Of a stretch of DNA of 64,000 bases, positions 44,753 to 53,415 are shown piece by piece (within the stretch, counting starts at the first letter, position 1; every line of letters starts with the position of its first letter). The notes beneath the pieces are model-generated. The model saw only the letters and a program-made list of their open reading frames with translations. It was not told where the DNA came from and searched no databases. A program made the position numbers and the translations under genes. The stretch comes from CAYTGM01 sp964437365 (GTDB lineage: Bacteria; Sumerlaeota; Sumerlaeia; SLMS01): positions 7,289 through 71,288 of the forward strand of contig CAYTGM010000027.1 in the NCBI GenBank assembly GCA_964437365.1, in the 5' to 3' direction.

Positions 44753-45112
44753 ATGAATTATAAGAAAATGCTATTAAGGTTGATTGCCAGTGTCTTTTAC
44801 CTTGGGTTGGTTACCCTTCTTGTTCTTTGTACACAGCTCATTGTTTTTCCGTTGATGGCAATCGAGGCAGCTCTGGTTACATTTATATTTGGCTTTCTTT
44901 TTCTGCCTATTCTGATGGTTATTACTCCATATATATCCCAGAAGTTCTATTACGCCTCTGGGGTGATATGCTCCTTGATCGTGGTATTGATGAATAGCCA
45001 CGAAATTGTTCTCAATTGTCTATTTCTCTCATTTACAACGGGGATACTTGCGCTCGTCTTACAGGTCTCCTTTGGAGGTGGAGTTCTGGATCCGTTCTTG
45101 GATTACGACTAA
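44753..45112 (+). CDS. Small integral membrane protein of unknown function
   Basis: The protein is 119 residues from ATG at 44753, with AAGGA about ten bases upstream; a TTG eight codons earlier is less likely. Three or four hydrophobic helices cover most of the sequence, beginning near LIASVFYLGLVTLLVLC. It ends in an acidic cytoplasm- or periplasm-facing tip, DPFLDYD. I recognise no family. It is AT-rich like its upstream neighbour, and the pair may have arrived together. Confidence 0.6.
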   Translation: MNYKKMLLRLIASVFYLGLVTLLVLCTQLIVFPLMAIEAALVTFIFGFLFLPILMVITPYISQKFYYASGVICSLIVVLMNSHEIVLNCLFLSFTTGILALVLQVSFGGGVLDPFLDYD

Positions 45113-45280
45113 AATCCTCAATTCTTGCGTACCTGTAATTAATACAAAGCAACTGAAGCTGTGCATCAGAAGTAAATCCTCCGTTGCTCTCTCAAGGTTG
45201 TAACTGGATTCTAATCCTTCTGGTAGGCCTTAAAACCGTTGAAGCGGTTCCGAATGAGCGATGTTTCATTTTCCTCAGGC

Positions 45281-45444
45281 TAGAGTGATCTTCAAAATTC
45301 CTGCTCATTATCTCCTGACTGCGAGCAGCGACTCCGAACGTCTGAAAGCTTCGAAATAGCACCACTATTCCAGCATTTTCATCCATCCAGATCCACTACT
45401 CTCGTACACCATCTATCTAAGTATTACTATTGAAGATCACTCTA
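45281..45444. mobile_element. MITE-like element, copy 1 (best-preserved ends)
   Basis: The element is 164 bp and bounded by a perfect 15-bp inverted repeat: TAGAGTGATCTTCAA at 45281-45295 and its complement at 45430-45444. The outermost base pairs are TA at both ends, as expected if the true element sits inside a TA target duplication of the IS630/Tc1-mariner type. No transposase is encoded. Copies 2 and 3 have exactly the same length. Confidence 0.8.
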
Positions 45445-45703
45445 AAGCACTGAGGCCTGCGGTAGAGTCTCGCTGCGCTCGGGTAGGGACTGGTGTCGGT
45501 CGATGCTTCACCCTGAGGGTCGCACAGCTCAGCCCGGAGCTATTCACCTTCTCCACCTTCGTCAGGGTTTCACATATGACTTTATGGCAGTAGGCTTACT
45601 CTGGCAGCGTTGAAGTCCTCATCAACGGATAAGTTGAGCGATTGATCTGGTCAGAACAAGGTGTGCTGGATTGTTCAGCCTCTTAAAAATATTGGCGCTG
45701 AAA

Positions 45704-45795
45704 CCTCTCCAGGGACGATGCCGGAGCGATGCCGGAGCGATCCAGGTCCGATGGGCATCGACCCGAGATAGATCCAGGATCGCCGCGGGATCGAC
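45704..45795 (+). repeat. Dispersed ~92-bp repeat 'B', copy 2
   Basis: It matches the reverse complement of 16161-16252. It abuts MITE-like copy 2. Confidence 0.75.
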
Positions 45796-45799
45796 TCTA

Positions 45800-45963
45800 T
45801 TGGAGATACGCACGAAGTCCTGCTCATGATATGCTGGCTGCGAGCAGTCGCTCTGAGCGCCTGAAAGCCTCGAAATAGCACCACTATGACTGCGTTTCCA
45901 GGCACTCATATCCACCCCTCTCGCTCACCATCTACCTAACCATTACTTCTGAAGATCACTCTA
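45800..45963. mobile_element. MITE-like element, copy 2 (left end decayed)
   Basis: It aligns with copy 1 at the same 164-bp length. The interior shares blocks such as CCTGCTCAT, CTGCGAGCAG and CTCGAAATAGCACCACTAT. The right end keeps GAAGATCACTCTA. The left end is badly degraded and joins repeat 'B'. Confidence 0.75.
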
Positions 45964-46184
45964 ATCAGCAGGGCAACTGTCTATATGAATGAAAATGTGA
46001 GATAGTCTGTACTTGAAATGAATAAGCTACAGTGGACGCACTATACTGGTAGAGCGCGACTCTTATTAGAAGAATCTGTGTTGATCCGTGAATATCCGTG
46101 GTTAAATGAAAGTTCTTTCCGCTTTAGGGTTTTGGCGTAGCAGGTGTGAGTTTCAGGTAGTGTGGAGTTTGTATATATGATGCC

Positions 46185-46212
46185 GATCAGGAGATCAGCG
46201 AACCCAGGGAGT
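46185..46212 (-). repeat. Short dispersed repeat 'C', copy 3
   Basis: On the minus strand it reads CCTGGGTTCGCTGATCTCCT followed by GATCGGC. It directly follows the stop of the ABC ATPase gene and could act at its 3' end. Confidence 0.6.
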
Positions 46213-46213
46213 G

Positions 46214-46912
46214 TCAAACTGGCTCGACGGTAGTCTCACCCACCCGATACTTCTTCACGGCTCTTGAAAGACCTTCGATTGGCGCGTGGCTGCTCAGGAT
46301 AAGGGTGCGTGATTCATCCCGAGCCCACTCCTCAATCACCTGAATCAGGTGTTTGCCTGTCTCTTCATCAAGCTGAGCAATGGGTTCGTCGGCGAGAAGA
46401 ATCGGTGGGTCGGGAGCAATGGCCCGCGCAAAGGCAACACGCTGGCGTTGACCTCCAGAGAGGTTCTGGACTTTCTGTTTTCGGTCGGCTTCTGTAAATT
46501 GCAATCGGTCCAGCAAGTCATCAGCGATCTTCAGTGCTTCTGTCGGCGTATAGCCGCGTGTCCACAGGAGGGGACTCGCCACGACATCCCGGGCGACGAT
46601 CCCCGGAGGAAGCAAATGGTGCTGAAAAACAATCCCCACCTGGTGACCCCGCACCTGCTCTCTTGAGGCACTCCCTTTCGCTTTGAGCTTTATGTTATGA
46701 ATGTCTATCTCACCCTTTTCAAAGGCATCGAGTCCGGCGATCAGGTGGATCAATGTTGTCTTCCCAGACCCCGAAGGTCCGATCAACAGCACGGTATCTC
46801 CGTGTTCGATCTCAAGGTTGATGTTCTTTAAGATCCAGGGGTGCTCTTTGCTGTAACGCTTTGAGAGGTCTTTGATTTGAACGGCAAGTGGTGATGTAAC
46901 AGATTTCGACAA
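46214..46912 (-). CDS. Orphan ABC transporter ATP-binding protein, LolD/MacB-like
   Basis: The protein is 232 residues from TTG at 46912, with GGAGGG four bases upstream; another TTG four codons earlier lacks such a site. Walker A is GPSGSGKTT (near 45), the Q-loop VFQHH, the signature LSGGQRQR, Walker B ILLADEP and the switch His in SSHAP. The class is that of lipoprotein-releasing and MacB-type ATPases. The usual TGNLD after Walker B is changed to IAQLD. No permease gene lies on either side, so its membrane partner is elsewhere or lost. A MITE-like element starts 29 bases ahead of the start codon. Confidence 0.87.
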   Translation of the reverse strand: MSKSVTSPLAVQIKDLSKRYSKEHPWILKNINLEIEHGDTVLLIGPSGSGKTTLIHLIAGLDAFEKGEIDIHNIKLKAKGSASREQVRGHQVGIVFQHHLLPPGIVARDVVASPLLWTRGYTPTEALKIADDLLDRLQFTEADRKQKVQNLSGGQRQRVAFARAIAPDPPILLADEPIAQLDEETGKHLIQVIEEWARDESRTLILSSHAPIEGLSRAVKKYRVGETTVEPV

Positions 46913-46940
46913 GCGACCCTCCAAATAGGTTCTGTATAGT

Positions 46941-47104
46941 TAGAGTGTCTGTCAAAATTCCTGTCCGATAGAAGCTGACTGCGAGCACTCCCTTCAGCAT
47001 CCCAAAAGCCTCGAAATAGCACCACTATTCCTATGTTTTCAGAATACTAAATGGTCCACTCTCGCTCACCATCCATTCGGACATTAATTTTGGCAACCAC
47101 TCTC
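46941..47104. mobile_element. MITE-like element, copy 3, just upstream of the ABC ATPase gene
   Basis: The 164-bp copy has imperfect inverted ends: GAGTGTCTGTCAAAATT on the left matches the complement of the right end at 14 of 17 positions. The TA that opens copy 1 is present on the left. The interior shares CTGACTGCGAGCA and CCTCGAAATAGCACCACTAT with the other copies. It may now carry or disturb the promoter of the ATPase gene. Confidence 0.78.
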
Positions 47105-47118
47105 ATACAAAGAAGAAC

Positions 47119-47138
47119 GGACCCTCAAATGAGGGCCC
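47119..47138 (-). terminator. Terminator hairpin of the 47.2-kb gene
   Basis: An 8-bp stem with one mismatch (47119-47126 with 47131-47138) and a four-base loop lies 30 bases after the stop on the minus strand. A T-rich stretch (TTCTTCTTTG) follows. Confidence 0.6.
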
Positions 47139-47167
47139 GGACACGTGAACTTAACTGAGCACTGAAC

Positions 47168-47653
47168 TTATTGCTTTTCGCTTTCAGCTTTTTCGGCAGC
47201 TTTCTTTTCTTCAGCAGCTTTCATTTTTTCTTTTTCTGCTTTTTCCATTTCAGCGGCCTTTTTCTGTTCTGCCATGCGCTTCTTTTCGGCTTCCTTCATT
47301 TCCATTTCAGCTTTTTCGCTGCTCTGATATCCTTCGTTGCTGCCACCAGCTCGGGCGTTTCTTTCAGCAGCGATGGAAGGGGAGTAGTCACCATGGTTCC
47401 ACTCGAAATAAGTACCATCATCCCTAACGTGAGACTGATGGCCAAAAACAACGTCCAGCTGAGGCTGGGAAACGACCCAATGAACAGGGCGCATCACAAC
47501 ATATTCGGCAGCAATGCCGATAGGGTGTAATACATAGGCAACAAGGCGGAACGGGTTATCATTCTGGGCGCGCTGGTAGCGATCTGCATGTGATGTTTGA
47601 GTTACAGCAAGAACGCAAAGCGCAAAAAGGGCGATCACAATTCTGTTCTTCAT
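47168..47653 (-). CDS. Secreted protein with Lys/Glu/Ala coiled-coil tail
   Basis: The protein is 161 residues with a signal peptide (1-23, cleaved near SHA-DRY). The next 80 residues hold NPFRLVAYVLHPIGIAAEYV and PVHWVVSQPQLDVVFGH. This short conserved-looking module occurs in uncharacterised exported proteins of several Gram-negative groups. The final 50 residues are almost only Lys, Glu, Ala and Met, a charged single helix or coiled coil. Function unknown. A terminator follows. Only a weak AAGG lies upstream of the ATG. Confidence 0.72.
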   Translation of the reverse strand: MKNRIVIALFALCVLAVTQTSHADRYQRAQNDNPFRLVAYVLHPIGIAAEYVVMRPVHWVVSQPQLDVVFGHQSHVRDDGTYFEWNHGDYSPSIAAERNARAGGSNEGYQSSEKAEMEMKEAEKKRMAEQKKAAEMEKAEKEKMKAAEEKKAAEKAESEKQ

Positions 47654-47774
47654 AAGAGGTAAACCTTTTGAATGCGAGTTTCACGATCAGCAGACGAAAA
47701 ATGGGCAATCAGGTCAAGGAATAAAAGTGATGCAAGTGAAGGGATACGAGTGATTCAGGGTCTTCCCGAGGCAA

Positions 47775-49844
47775 TCATGGAAGCTGGGCCACTTTGCGGT
47801 CGCCGTTTTCCGAAAGGCCACTTGAGAGGAAGTCCACATAGCGCTCAACGTTTGTCGTGTACTCCTCCGTTGCCAGGACCTCCTCGTCAGGAGTCATCAC
47901 CACATAATAAGGGAGAGCGACTGTATTAACCAGAGCTGCCTGGTAGGCCTGGCGCTTGGCACCGTAGGTCTTCCCATCCTCAGCCTTTTCCAGATCATCG
48001 GTGTAAAGTTTGACCAGAACATACTCCTGGAATAATTCCTGAACTTCGGGGCGCGGAAACATGGATTTCTCCATCAACCGGCAATTGGTGCATGTATAGC
48101 CGGTGAAATCGACGAAGATGTTCTTACCTTCGGCACGAGCCTGTTCGATAGCGGGCTCAATATCCTTATGCCAGTAGAGTTGATCCGTTCCGTCAGCTGA
48201 AGCAACCATGGAAGAGCCACCGCCTGGACTCAAGTCGGGAGGTAAATAAGCTTCCACCCAGGTATGGACCTTACCGCCGAAGAGACCGGCACTGAGATAC
48301 AGGGTGAGGGTCGCGAAGAGTGTTGCCAGCATCAGGCGAGTTACACCGAGACCTTTGTCTTCGACTTCTTCGTTGGATAGTCGGATAAGCTTAAAGAGAT
48401 ACAACGCACAAACAAGAGCGATGGCAGCCCAGACAGCGAGCAAGACTTCCCGGGTGAGAATCATGTTCTCTCGGAGCCAGACCAGGTCGGCATTGCTAAG
48501 AAATTTAAACGCCGCAGCCAGTACAACAAGGCCCATCACAACTTTCACGGAGTAGAGCCAGTTTCCTGCTTTCGGCATGCGATTCATAAGCTGAGGAAGC
48601 AGTGCGAGAAAAAAGAAAGGGAGGGCAAAGCCCGCAGAAAAAGCGATCATCCCGAACAGTGGTCTGGTCCAGCTTCCTCCAAGAGCCTCCACAATCAATA
48701 CACCGAGCAATGGTGCTGTGCAGGTAAAGGAGATCACTACAAACACCAGCGCTTTCAAGGCGATTCCCATGTACTCGCCTGAAGAACCGGCTTGTTGATT
48801 CAGTTTATTCGAAAGGGAGCCCGGCAGTTGAATTTCGAAGACTTCAAATAAAGTCAGAGCAAAGCCGATATACAATGCTGCAAAAAAGAGGTTAATCCAG
48901 GGGTTTGATGCAATGATGTTCGCGAACCCACTCGATTCTGCACCGGCACCAACCATGTATAGAATTACGGAAAGTCCAAAGCCAATAATTGTAAACCCTG
49001 CAATAATCGATAGCACATAGACAAAGGCATATCTGGCAGAGCCTAATGTTGAGCCTCCAGATTTGTTCGCGAAGAAGCTGATCGTAATAGGGATCATGGG
49101 AAATACACAGGGTGTCGCAAGAGCGAGCAATCCAAGAAGGAATGACTTGAGAAGAAAGAGGGAAAAGGAACTGGACCTGACGACCTGACCTGATGCGGAA
49201 GTAACGGCACCTGCTGCGGTCGTTTTCGCTTCATCCTTAGCTTTCTCTCCTTCAACAGGCTGTGTACCCTCTGATTCGGAAGAAGAATCCTCTGTATAGG
49301 CAGTCGCAGGTTCAACAGATTCCTTTGCTTCGGTTATTTGTAATTCAAAAGAAACATCAACTGCCATTGGTACCAGGCAACTGGTCTCCGTGCAGGCCTG
49401 GTGAAAAACCTCGAGGTTGACCGTATAGCTACCCGGTTCGATCTCGGGGTTGACTTGAAAAACACGCTTGAATTCAAGCGGTGAGCCGTAGATATACGCT
49501 ACCTCGATGTCAAAGGCAGGGTCCATCTTGATCGTGCGCTCAGGTTCTTGCCAGGCACTGGTTGGTGTCAGGTAGCCTTTCGAGTCCTCTTTCAGACGGA
49601 TTTCTGTTGGAGTTGGGCCGCGCTTGCCGCCCCAGTCGGGCTGTTCAATCGCGTAAATGTGGTAACCAGAATCAACTTTGATCGTCACCATAACAGTTAC
49701 TTCAGATCCCGCGGATACACTCTCAGTGGAGGGTGATGCGGATGCCGAGATGGCAGGCTCCATGCCGAAAGCATGTATTCGATCCGGAAGCATTCCTGCC
49801 AGAAGGAGCAGTGCGAAAAGTGGAAGAAGAAGTTTATTTGTCAC
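47775..49844 (-). CDS. dsbD: Thiol:disulfide interchange protein DsbD
   Basis: The protein is 689 residues: a signal peptide, a periplasmic alpha domain (about 30-180) with a Cys pair (FHQACTETSCLVP), an acidic linker, and an eight-helix beta domain. The membrane cysteines are in ATPCVFPMIP and SFTCTAPLLG. The thioredoxin-like gamma domain near the end has YTCTNCRLME. DsbD passes electrons from cytoplasmic thioredoxin to periplasmic targets such as DsbC or cytochrome maturation factors. No partner gene is adjacent. The CTNC site differs from the E. coli CVAC and is common in other phyla. Confidence 0.94.
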   Translation of the reverse strand: MTNKLLLPLFALLLLAGMLPDRIHAFGMEPAISASASPSTESVSAGSEVTVMVTIKVDSGYHIYAIEQPDWGGKRGPTPTEIRLKEDSKGYLTPTSAWQEPERTIKMDPAFDIEVAYIYGSPLEFKRVFQVNPEIEPGSYTVNLEVFHQACTETSCLVPMAVDVSFELQITEAKESVEPATAYTEDSSSESEGTQPVEGEKAKDEAKTTAAGAVTSASGQVVRSSSFSLFLLKSFLLGLLALATPCVFPMIPITISFFANKSGGSTLGSARYAFVYVLSIIAGFTIIGFGLSVILYMVGAGAESSGFANIIASNPWINLFFAALYIGFALTLFEVFEIQLPGSLSNKLNQQAGSSGEYMGIALKALVFVVISFTCTAPLLGVLIVEALGGSWTRPLFGMIAFSAGFALPFFFLALLPQLMNRMPKAGNWLYSVKVVMGLVVLAAAFKFLSNADLVWLRENMILTREVLLAVWAAIALVCALYLFKLIRLSNEEVEDKGLGVTRLMLATLFATLTLYLSAGLFGGKVHTWVEAYLPPDLSPGGGSSMVASADGTDQLYWHKDIEPAIEQARAEGKNIFVDFTGYTCTNCRLMEKSMFPRPEVQELFQEYVLVKLYTDDLEKAEDGKTYGAKRQAYQAALVNTVALPYYVVMTPDEEVLATEEYTTNVERYVDFLSSGLSENGDRKVAQLP

Positions 49845-49970
49845 AGTCAGGATGGGCCTGTCCCTCTAATAATTAGTGTATCTGGGCGAATTGTCGCATA
49901 GAATGCCCAGCTTGCAACTAGAGAGGCAAACTCTTTGCCATCGATAAGGTATCCGGAATTTCATTCCGCA

Positions 49971-50723
49971 CTAGAGGGCAATAAAGTACATGATGACCGC
50001 GAAAACGAAGGTTAAGGCTGCTAGACCCAAGGATAAAGCTGCCAGAAGATACCCTTTGTATTTTCCGTCGCTGACAGCCACCTTTACCAGATCCCAGACA
50101 CCCATTAAGAGCGTGACGACGGCAAGTGAGAGAATACTCTTGAGAAATTCCTGAGCGAATTCGCTGCTCCAGTTGGGAAGTACAAAAAGAAGAGGGTAGC
50201 TCAGGCTCAAGAGGCCGATGGTAAAGGCGAAGCGTCCCCCGGGCGATTCCACGGGGTCCATTTTTCGGATGTCGCCTCGAATCATGAAGTAGTCCAGCAT
50301 GACCTCAAAATACTCTGATTCGCCTGTATCAATGGTGATTGTTTGCGGTGTCCCGATTTTCATGTCGGCTTGAACACCGTTCTCTGACTGTACAAACCGG
50401 CACTCATACTCAAGTTTCAGCTTCTCGAACGGATAATTCCTGATGGCTGAGTCCTTGGGACGTTTCTTCTTCCGGTAGGCTTTGATGATATTCTGATCAC
50501 TGGTTGTTTCCAGTTCGAAGTTCTCAGCGGCAAGTCGCCTCTCCATTTCCTTCTTAACATGCGAAACCTGCATGTCTTTGAAGAAGTGCTGGCGCGTGGT
50601 ACTGAGTTTTCCCTTCGCACCGGGCTTGATTTTGTCCGATATCAGGATAATGACGACGGACCCAACCAATGTAGCAATGAGTGGAAACCAGTCGAGTATC
50701 TTGAGGATAGTACTATCGCTCAT
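49971..50723 (-). CDS. Membrane protein of unknown function
   Basis: The protein is 250 residues. One hydrophobic segment lies near the N-terminus (about 14-30) and three follow after residue 165. The middle 120 residues are soluble, strand-rich and charged, with no family that I recognise. It lies 90 bases downstream of the MoxR ATPase gene on the same strand, where DUF58 and other partners usually sit. It may therefore belong to the same system, but it is not a DUF58 protein. Confidence 0.65.
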   Translation of the reverse strand: MSDSTILKILDWFPLIATLVGSVVIILISDKIKPGAKGKLSTTRQHFFKDMQVSHVKKEMERRLAAENFELETTSDQNIIKAYRKKKRPKDSAIRNYPFEKLKLEYECRFVQSENGVQADMKIGTPQTITIDTGESEYFEVMLDYFMIRGDIRKMDPVESPGGRFAFTIGLLSLSYPLLFVLPNWSSEFAQEFLKSILSLAVVTLLMGVWDLVKVAVSDGKYKGYLLAALSLGLAALTFVFAVIMYFIAL

Positions 50724-50812
50724 ACGGGAACTCCGTTTGGATGATTCTTATAACAGAATTTGGATCGCATTTGCTGAAAATACTGCTAACTGCGAAGAAG
50801 GGAAGCAAGAGA

Positions 50813-51763
50813 TTATAGAGGTACAGCAACCTCATCCGTAAGCCGGCGAATCGCATTTTCATCCTCATGATGGCTGAATCCGCTCATTTCGAAAGTGCGA
50901 GCCAGCTGAACGCGATGGGCAAGGACCGGGACGGCGAGCTCCTTGATGTCGTCAGGAGTCACAAAGTCACGCCCTCTCACGGCGGCCAGGCCTTGAACAC
51001 TGCGCCTGAAAGCAAGCGTCCCGCGCGTTGAACAACCCAGCTCAAACTCGGCCTTTTCGCGGCTCGCTTCCGCCAGTCGGACAAGATACTCCAGAAGATC
51101 ATCATCGATCTTCACCTTGGACACAAAATCCTGCATTTCCAGGATCTCGTCCGAGTGAAGAACCGGCTGGACATCAGCTTCCTGTCCACCGGCGAACTGC
51201 TCTCGCAGCACTTCGATTTCTTTGTCGCGAGTGGGATAACCAATGTGCAGGCGCATGAGGAAGCGGTCCATCTGGCTCTTTGGCAAAGGAAATGTACCAT
51301 GAAACTCAACGGGGTTCTGCGTTGCCAGAACGATAAACGGCTTGGGGAGTTCATGAACCGTTCGATCCATGGAGACACGACCAACGTTCATCGCTTCGAG
51401 GAGCGCAGACTGCGTCTTTGGCGTCGTTCGGTTGATCTCGTCCGCCAGAACCACGTTGGCGAAGAGAGGACCTTCGCGGAACTCAAACTCGCTGCGATTT
51501 TGATCAAAGATCGTGACACCCAGAATATCTGAAGGAAGCATGTCGGAAGTGAACTGAATGCGCTTGAAAGTACAGTCGATGGAGCGAGCAATTGTGGAAG
51601 CGAGAGTCGTTTTTCCCACCCCGGGAACATCTTCAAAGAGGATATGGCCGCGGGCGAGCAGTGCTACAACGCACAGTTCGACGATGTCGTCTTTGCCCTT
51701 AATGACCGAGCTGATGTTTTTCTTTAATGCCTCGACTTTTTGAGCAAAATCCCGCTGTTCCAT
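50813..51763 (-). CDS. MoxR-family AAA+ ATPase
   Basis: The protein is 316 residues from ATG at 51763, with AGGGG five bases upstream; a GTG two codons earlier is less likely. Walker A is GVGKTT (near 47), Walker B VVLADEINRTTPKTQSALLE, sensor 1 IVLATQNPVEFHGTFPLP. The arrangement after it is that of MoxR. These ATPases act as chaperones that load metals or mature partner proteins, normally encoded beside DUF58 and von Willebrand A proteins. None of these follows here; a membrane protein of unknown type does. Confidence 0.93.
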   Translation of the reverse strand: MEQRDFAQKVEALKKNISSVIKGKDDIVELCVVALLARGHILFEDVPGVGKTTLASTIARSIDCTFKRIQFTSDMLPSDILGVTIFDQNRSEFEFREGPLFANVVLADEINRTTPKTQSALLEAMNVGRVSMDRTVHELPKPFIVLATQNPVEFHGTFPLPKSQMDRFLMRLHIGYPTRDKEIEVLREQFAGGQEADVQPVLHSDEILEMQDFVSKVKIDDDLLEYLVRLAEASREKAEFELGCSTRGTLAFRRSVQGLAAVRGRDFVTPDDIKELAVPVLAHRVQLARTFEMSGFSHHEDENAIRRLTDEVAVPL

Positions 51764-51897
51764 GGACACCCCTAATCATTGGTATAAATTCGTACGCACT
51801 TAACTTCAGCCACACCGGTGAAGGGTCAAGGAAGGAAAGAGCACCGAGGGCAAAACTTAGAAGCAAAATTCGGAGGCGAGGTTGATGCCAAAGTAAG

Positions 51898-52983
51898 TCA
51901 TGACCGCAGCGATAACCCCACGTACTGATAGGGCTGAGGTGTCCCGACTCCCATTCCGTCATCATGTTTCAAAACCTCGAAAGGAGAATCCGCCAGGGCA
52001 TTTTCCAATCCCTTCCAGGTAAATTCGTAACAATGATCGTGCTGCAGGTACCAGTCAGGCCTCAGGCTGTTGGCATCTTTTCGAAAAAGCGGGAGTTCAA
52101 TGTAAACGTGCCCATCAGGACGTAAAAGGTCGGCGATTTCTTTAAGGAGTGTTTCGGACTCGGGAGCGTGCTCAAAGACGTGGCACAAAGTGATGAGGTC
52201 AAAGTGTTCACCTCGAGAAGCAAGTTCCTTGAGAGTTGTGTTCATGAAGCGGCTGTGAGGAAAATAGGCGCGGGCGCGTTTGATGGCCTCCGACGACAGG
52301 TCAATGCCCGTCACCTTGTAACCCTTATGATAAAGAAGATCCGCAAGGCCTCCTGTACCACAGCCGACGTCGAGTGCGTGTGGTAATTCTTCGGAATCCC
52401 GAGGCGGTTGAATTCCTGCTTCCTGCATATAATGCCATCGCTGATCTTGATACTCTTTCAAAAGACCAGGCCAGTCTTTTGGATGTGACTCGAACTCTGG
52501 TATATACAATTGATTGTAGATATATGTTTGAATGAACTCACTTGTTCTGGTCTTCGTCTTCTTAATCAATGTCCCTTGTCGATAATCCATGTTGATCTGA
52601 TAAGGGAACCAGGTGAGAATAGCACGATCTGTATTGGTTTGTTCGGGATCAAATGTTGAGTGAAAGTTTTCGAGCTGGTTTCGGGGAGTAAGGTATTTTT
52701 CTATGATTGAGGCGATCTTACGACAGGCGCGTGCGTGAAGCTTCATTGAGAGAACAGGTCCTGCGCCCGGACTGAGAAAATACTCTTTCGACTTTTGCTT
52801 AAAGAGGAGTCGTTTCATTCGCCTGTCAATATGTCCCTCTACCAGCAGAAGGGAAAAGTCACTCGGTTTCTTCGGAAGCTGTGTTGTGAACACCAGGTTT
52901 CTGGACCGCAGCTTTCCTTTCCAATGGGAATGTTGCTTCCAGAAGTTCGGTTGTTTTCTGCAAACAATTGTGAGCCTTTTCAA
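51898..52983 (-). CDS. SAM-dependent methyltransferase, 5' end disturbed
   Basis: At least 361 residues are encoded. The C-terminal half is a class I methyltransferase: ALDVGCGTGGLADLL (SAM motif), VTGIDLSSEAIKRA, then FDLITLCHVFEHAPE and LLRPDGHVYIELP, as in enzymes of surface-polysaccharide or lipid synthesis. The N-terminal 190 residues are not recognised. The reading frame stays open for 60 more codons upstream (to 53163) with coding-like sequence but no ATG, GTG or TTG. A TTG at 53167 with a perfect AAGGAGG nine bases upstream lies in another frame. A frameshift, real or from sequencing, is likely. The coordinates give the shortest conventional form. Confidence 0.75.
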   Translation of the reverse strand: MKRLTIVCRKQPNFWKQHSHWKGKLRSRNLVFTTQLPKKPSDFSLLLVEGHIDRRMKRLLFKQKSKEYFLSPGAGPVLSMKLHARACRKIASIIEKYLTPRNQLENFHSTFDPEQTNTDRAILTWFPYQINMDYRQGTLIKKTKTRTSEFIQTYIYNQLYIPEFESHPKDWPGLLKEYQDQRWHYMQEAGIQPPRDSEELPHALDVGCGTGGLADLLYHKGYKVTGIDLSSEAIKRARAYFPHSRFMNTTLKELASRGEHFDLITLCHVFEHAPESETLLKEIADLLRPDGHVYIELPLFRKDANSLRPDWYLQHDHCYEFTWKGLENALADSPFEVLKHDDGMGVGTPQPYQYVGLSLRS

Positions 52984-53415
52984 GTTTGCGCAGTCATGAA
53001 AGAAAAACTCAACGACGCTTTTAATATGAGCCTCTGTTGAGTCGTGAATGACAACGATATGTCTATACTTTTCTGTCTTGAGTGGCTTCTCTGAAAGGTA
53101 TCGAAAGAGCTCCCAGTGTTTGTACGAAAAGCGGTGCGAGGAGTGGCGGTCGCTTATAGAAACTCAATGCAGGCCCCCTCCTTTTGGTGGTCAGATAATT
53201 TCATACTTAACTGGTCAAGAGGCTTGAAGGCTATTTGAGTGCCAATGCGGGGAACAAGGGGAAGGTAGCTGTGAAATAAATGCTGATAAAAGATTTTTCT
53301 TTTTCAGGCTTTACCCGTGCCCGTGATTCCTTATGTTACTTTCTGTTATGAATGATTGATCTGTCCTCGAGTGTACAAATATCACTCGTGACTGGAACGA
53401 TAAGGAGATTTCCAT

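Larger units (their letters stand above)
45113..46213. other. 1.1-kb gene-free region with MITE-like and other repeats
   Basis: The region holds two of the three MITE-like elements, repeat 'B' copy 2 and repeat 'C' copy 3. Between them (45445-45703 and 45964-46184) I see nothing supportable. Short frames on the minus strand repeat the same peptide because they lie in repeat copies. Confidence 0.7.

Noticed and set aside
45192..47025. Minus-strand frames sharing a VVLFRxFxxxxxxARSQ-like peptide
   Set aside because: The frames fall inside the MITE-like copies and the shared peptide follows from shared DNA; they are not consistently open and have no starts.
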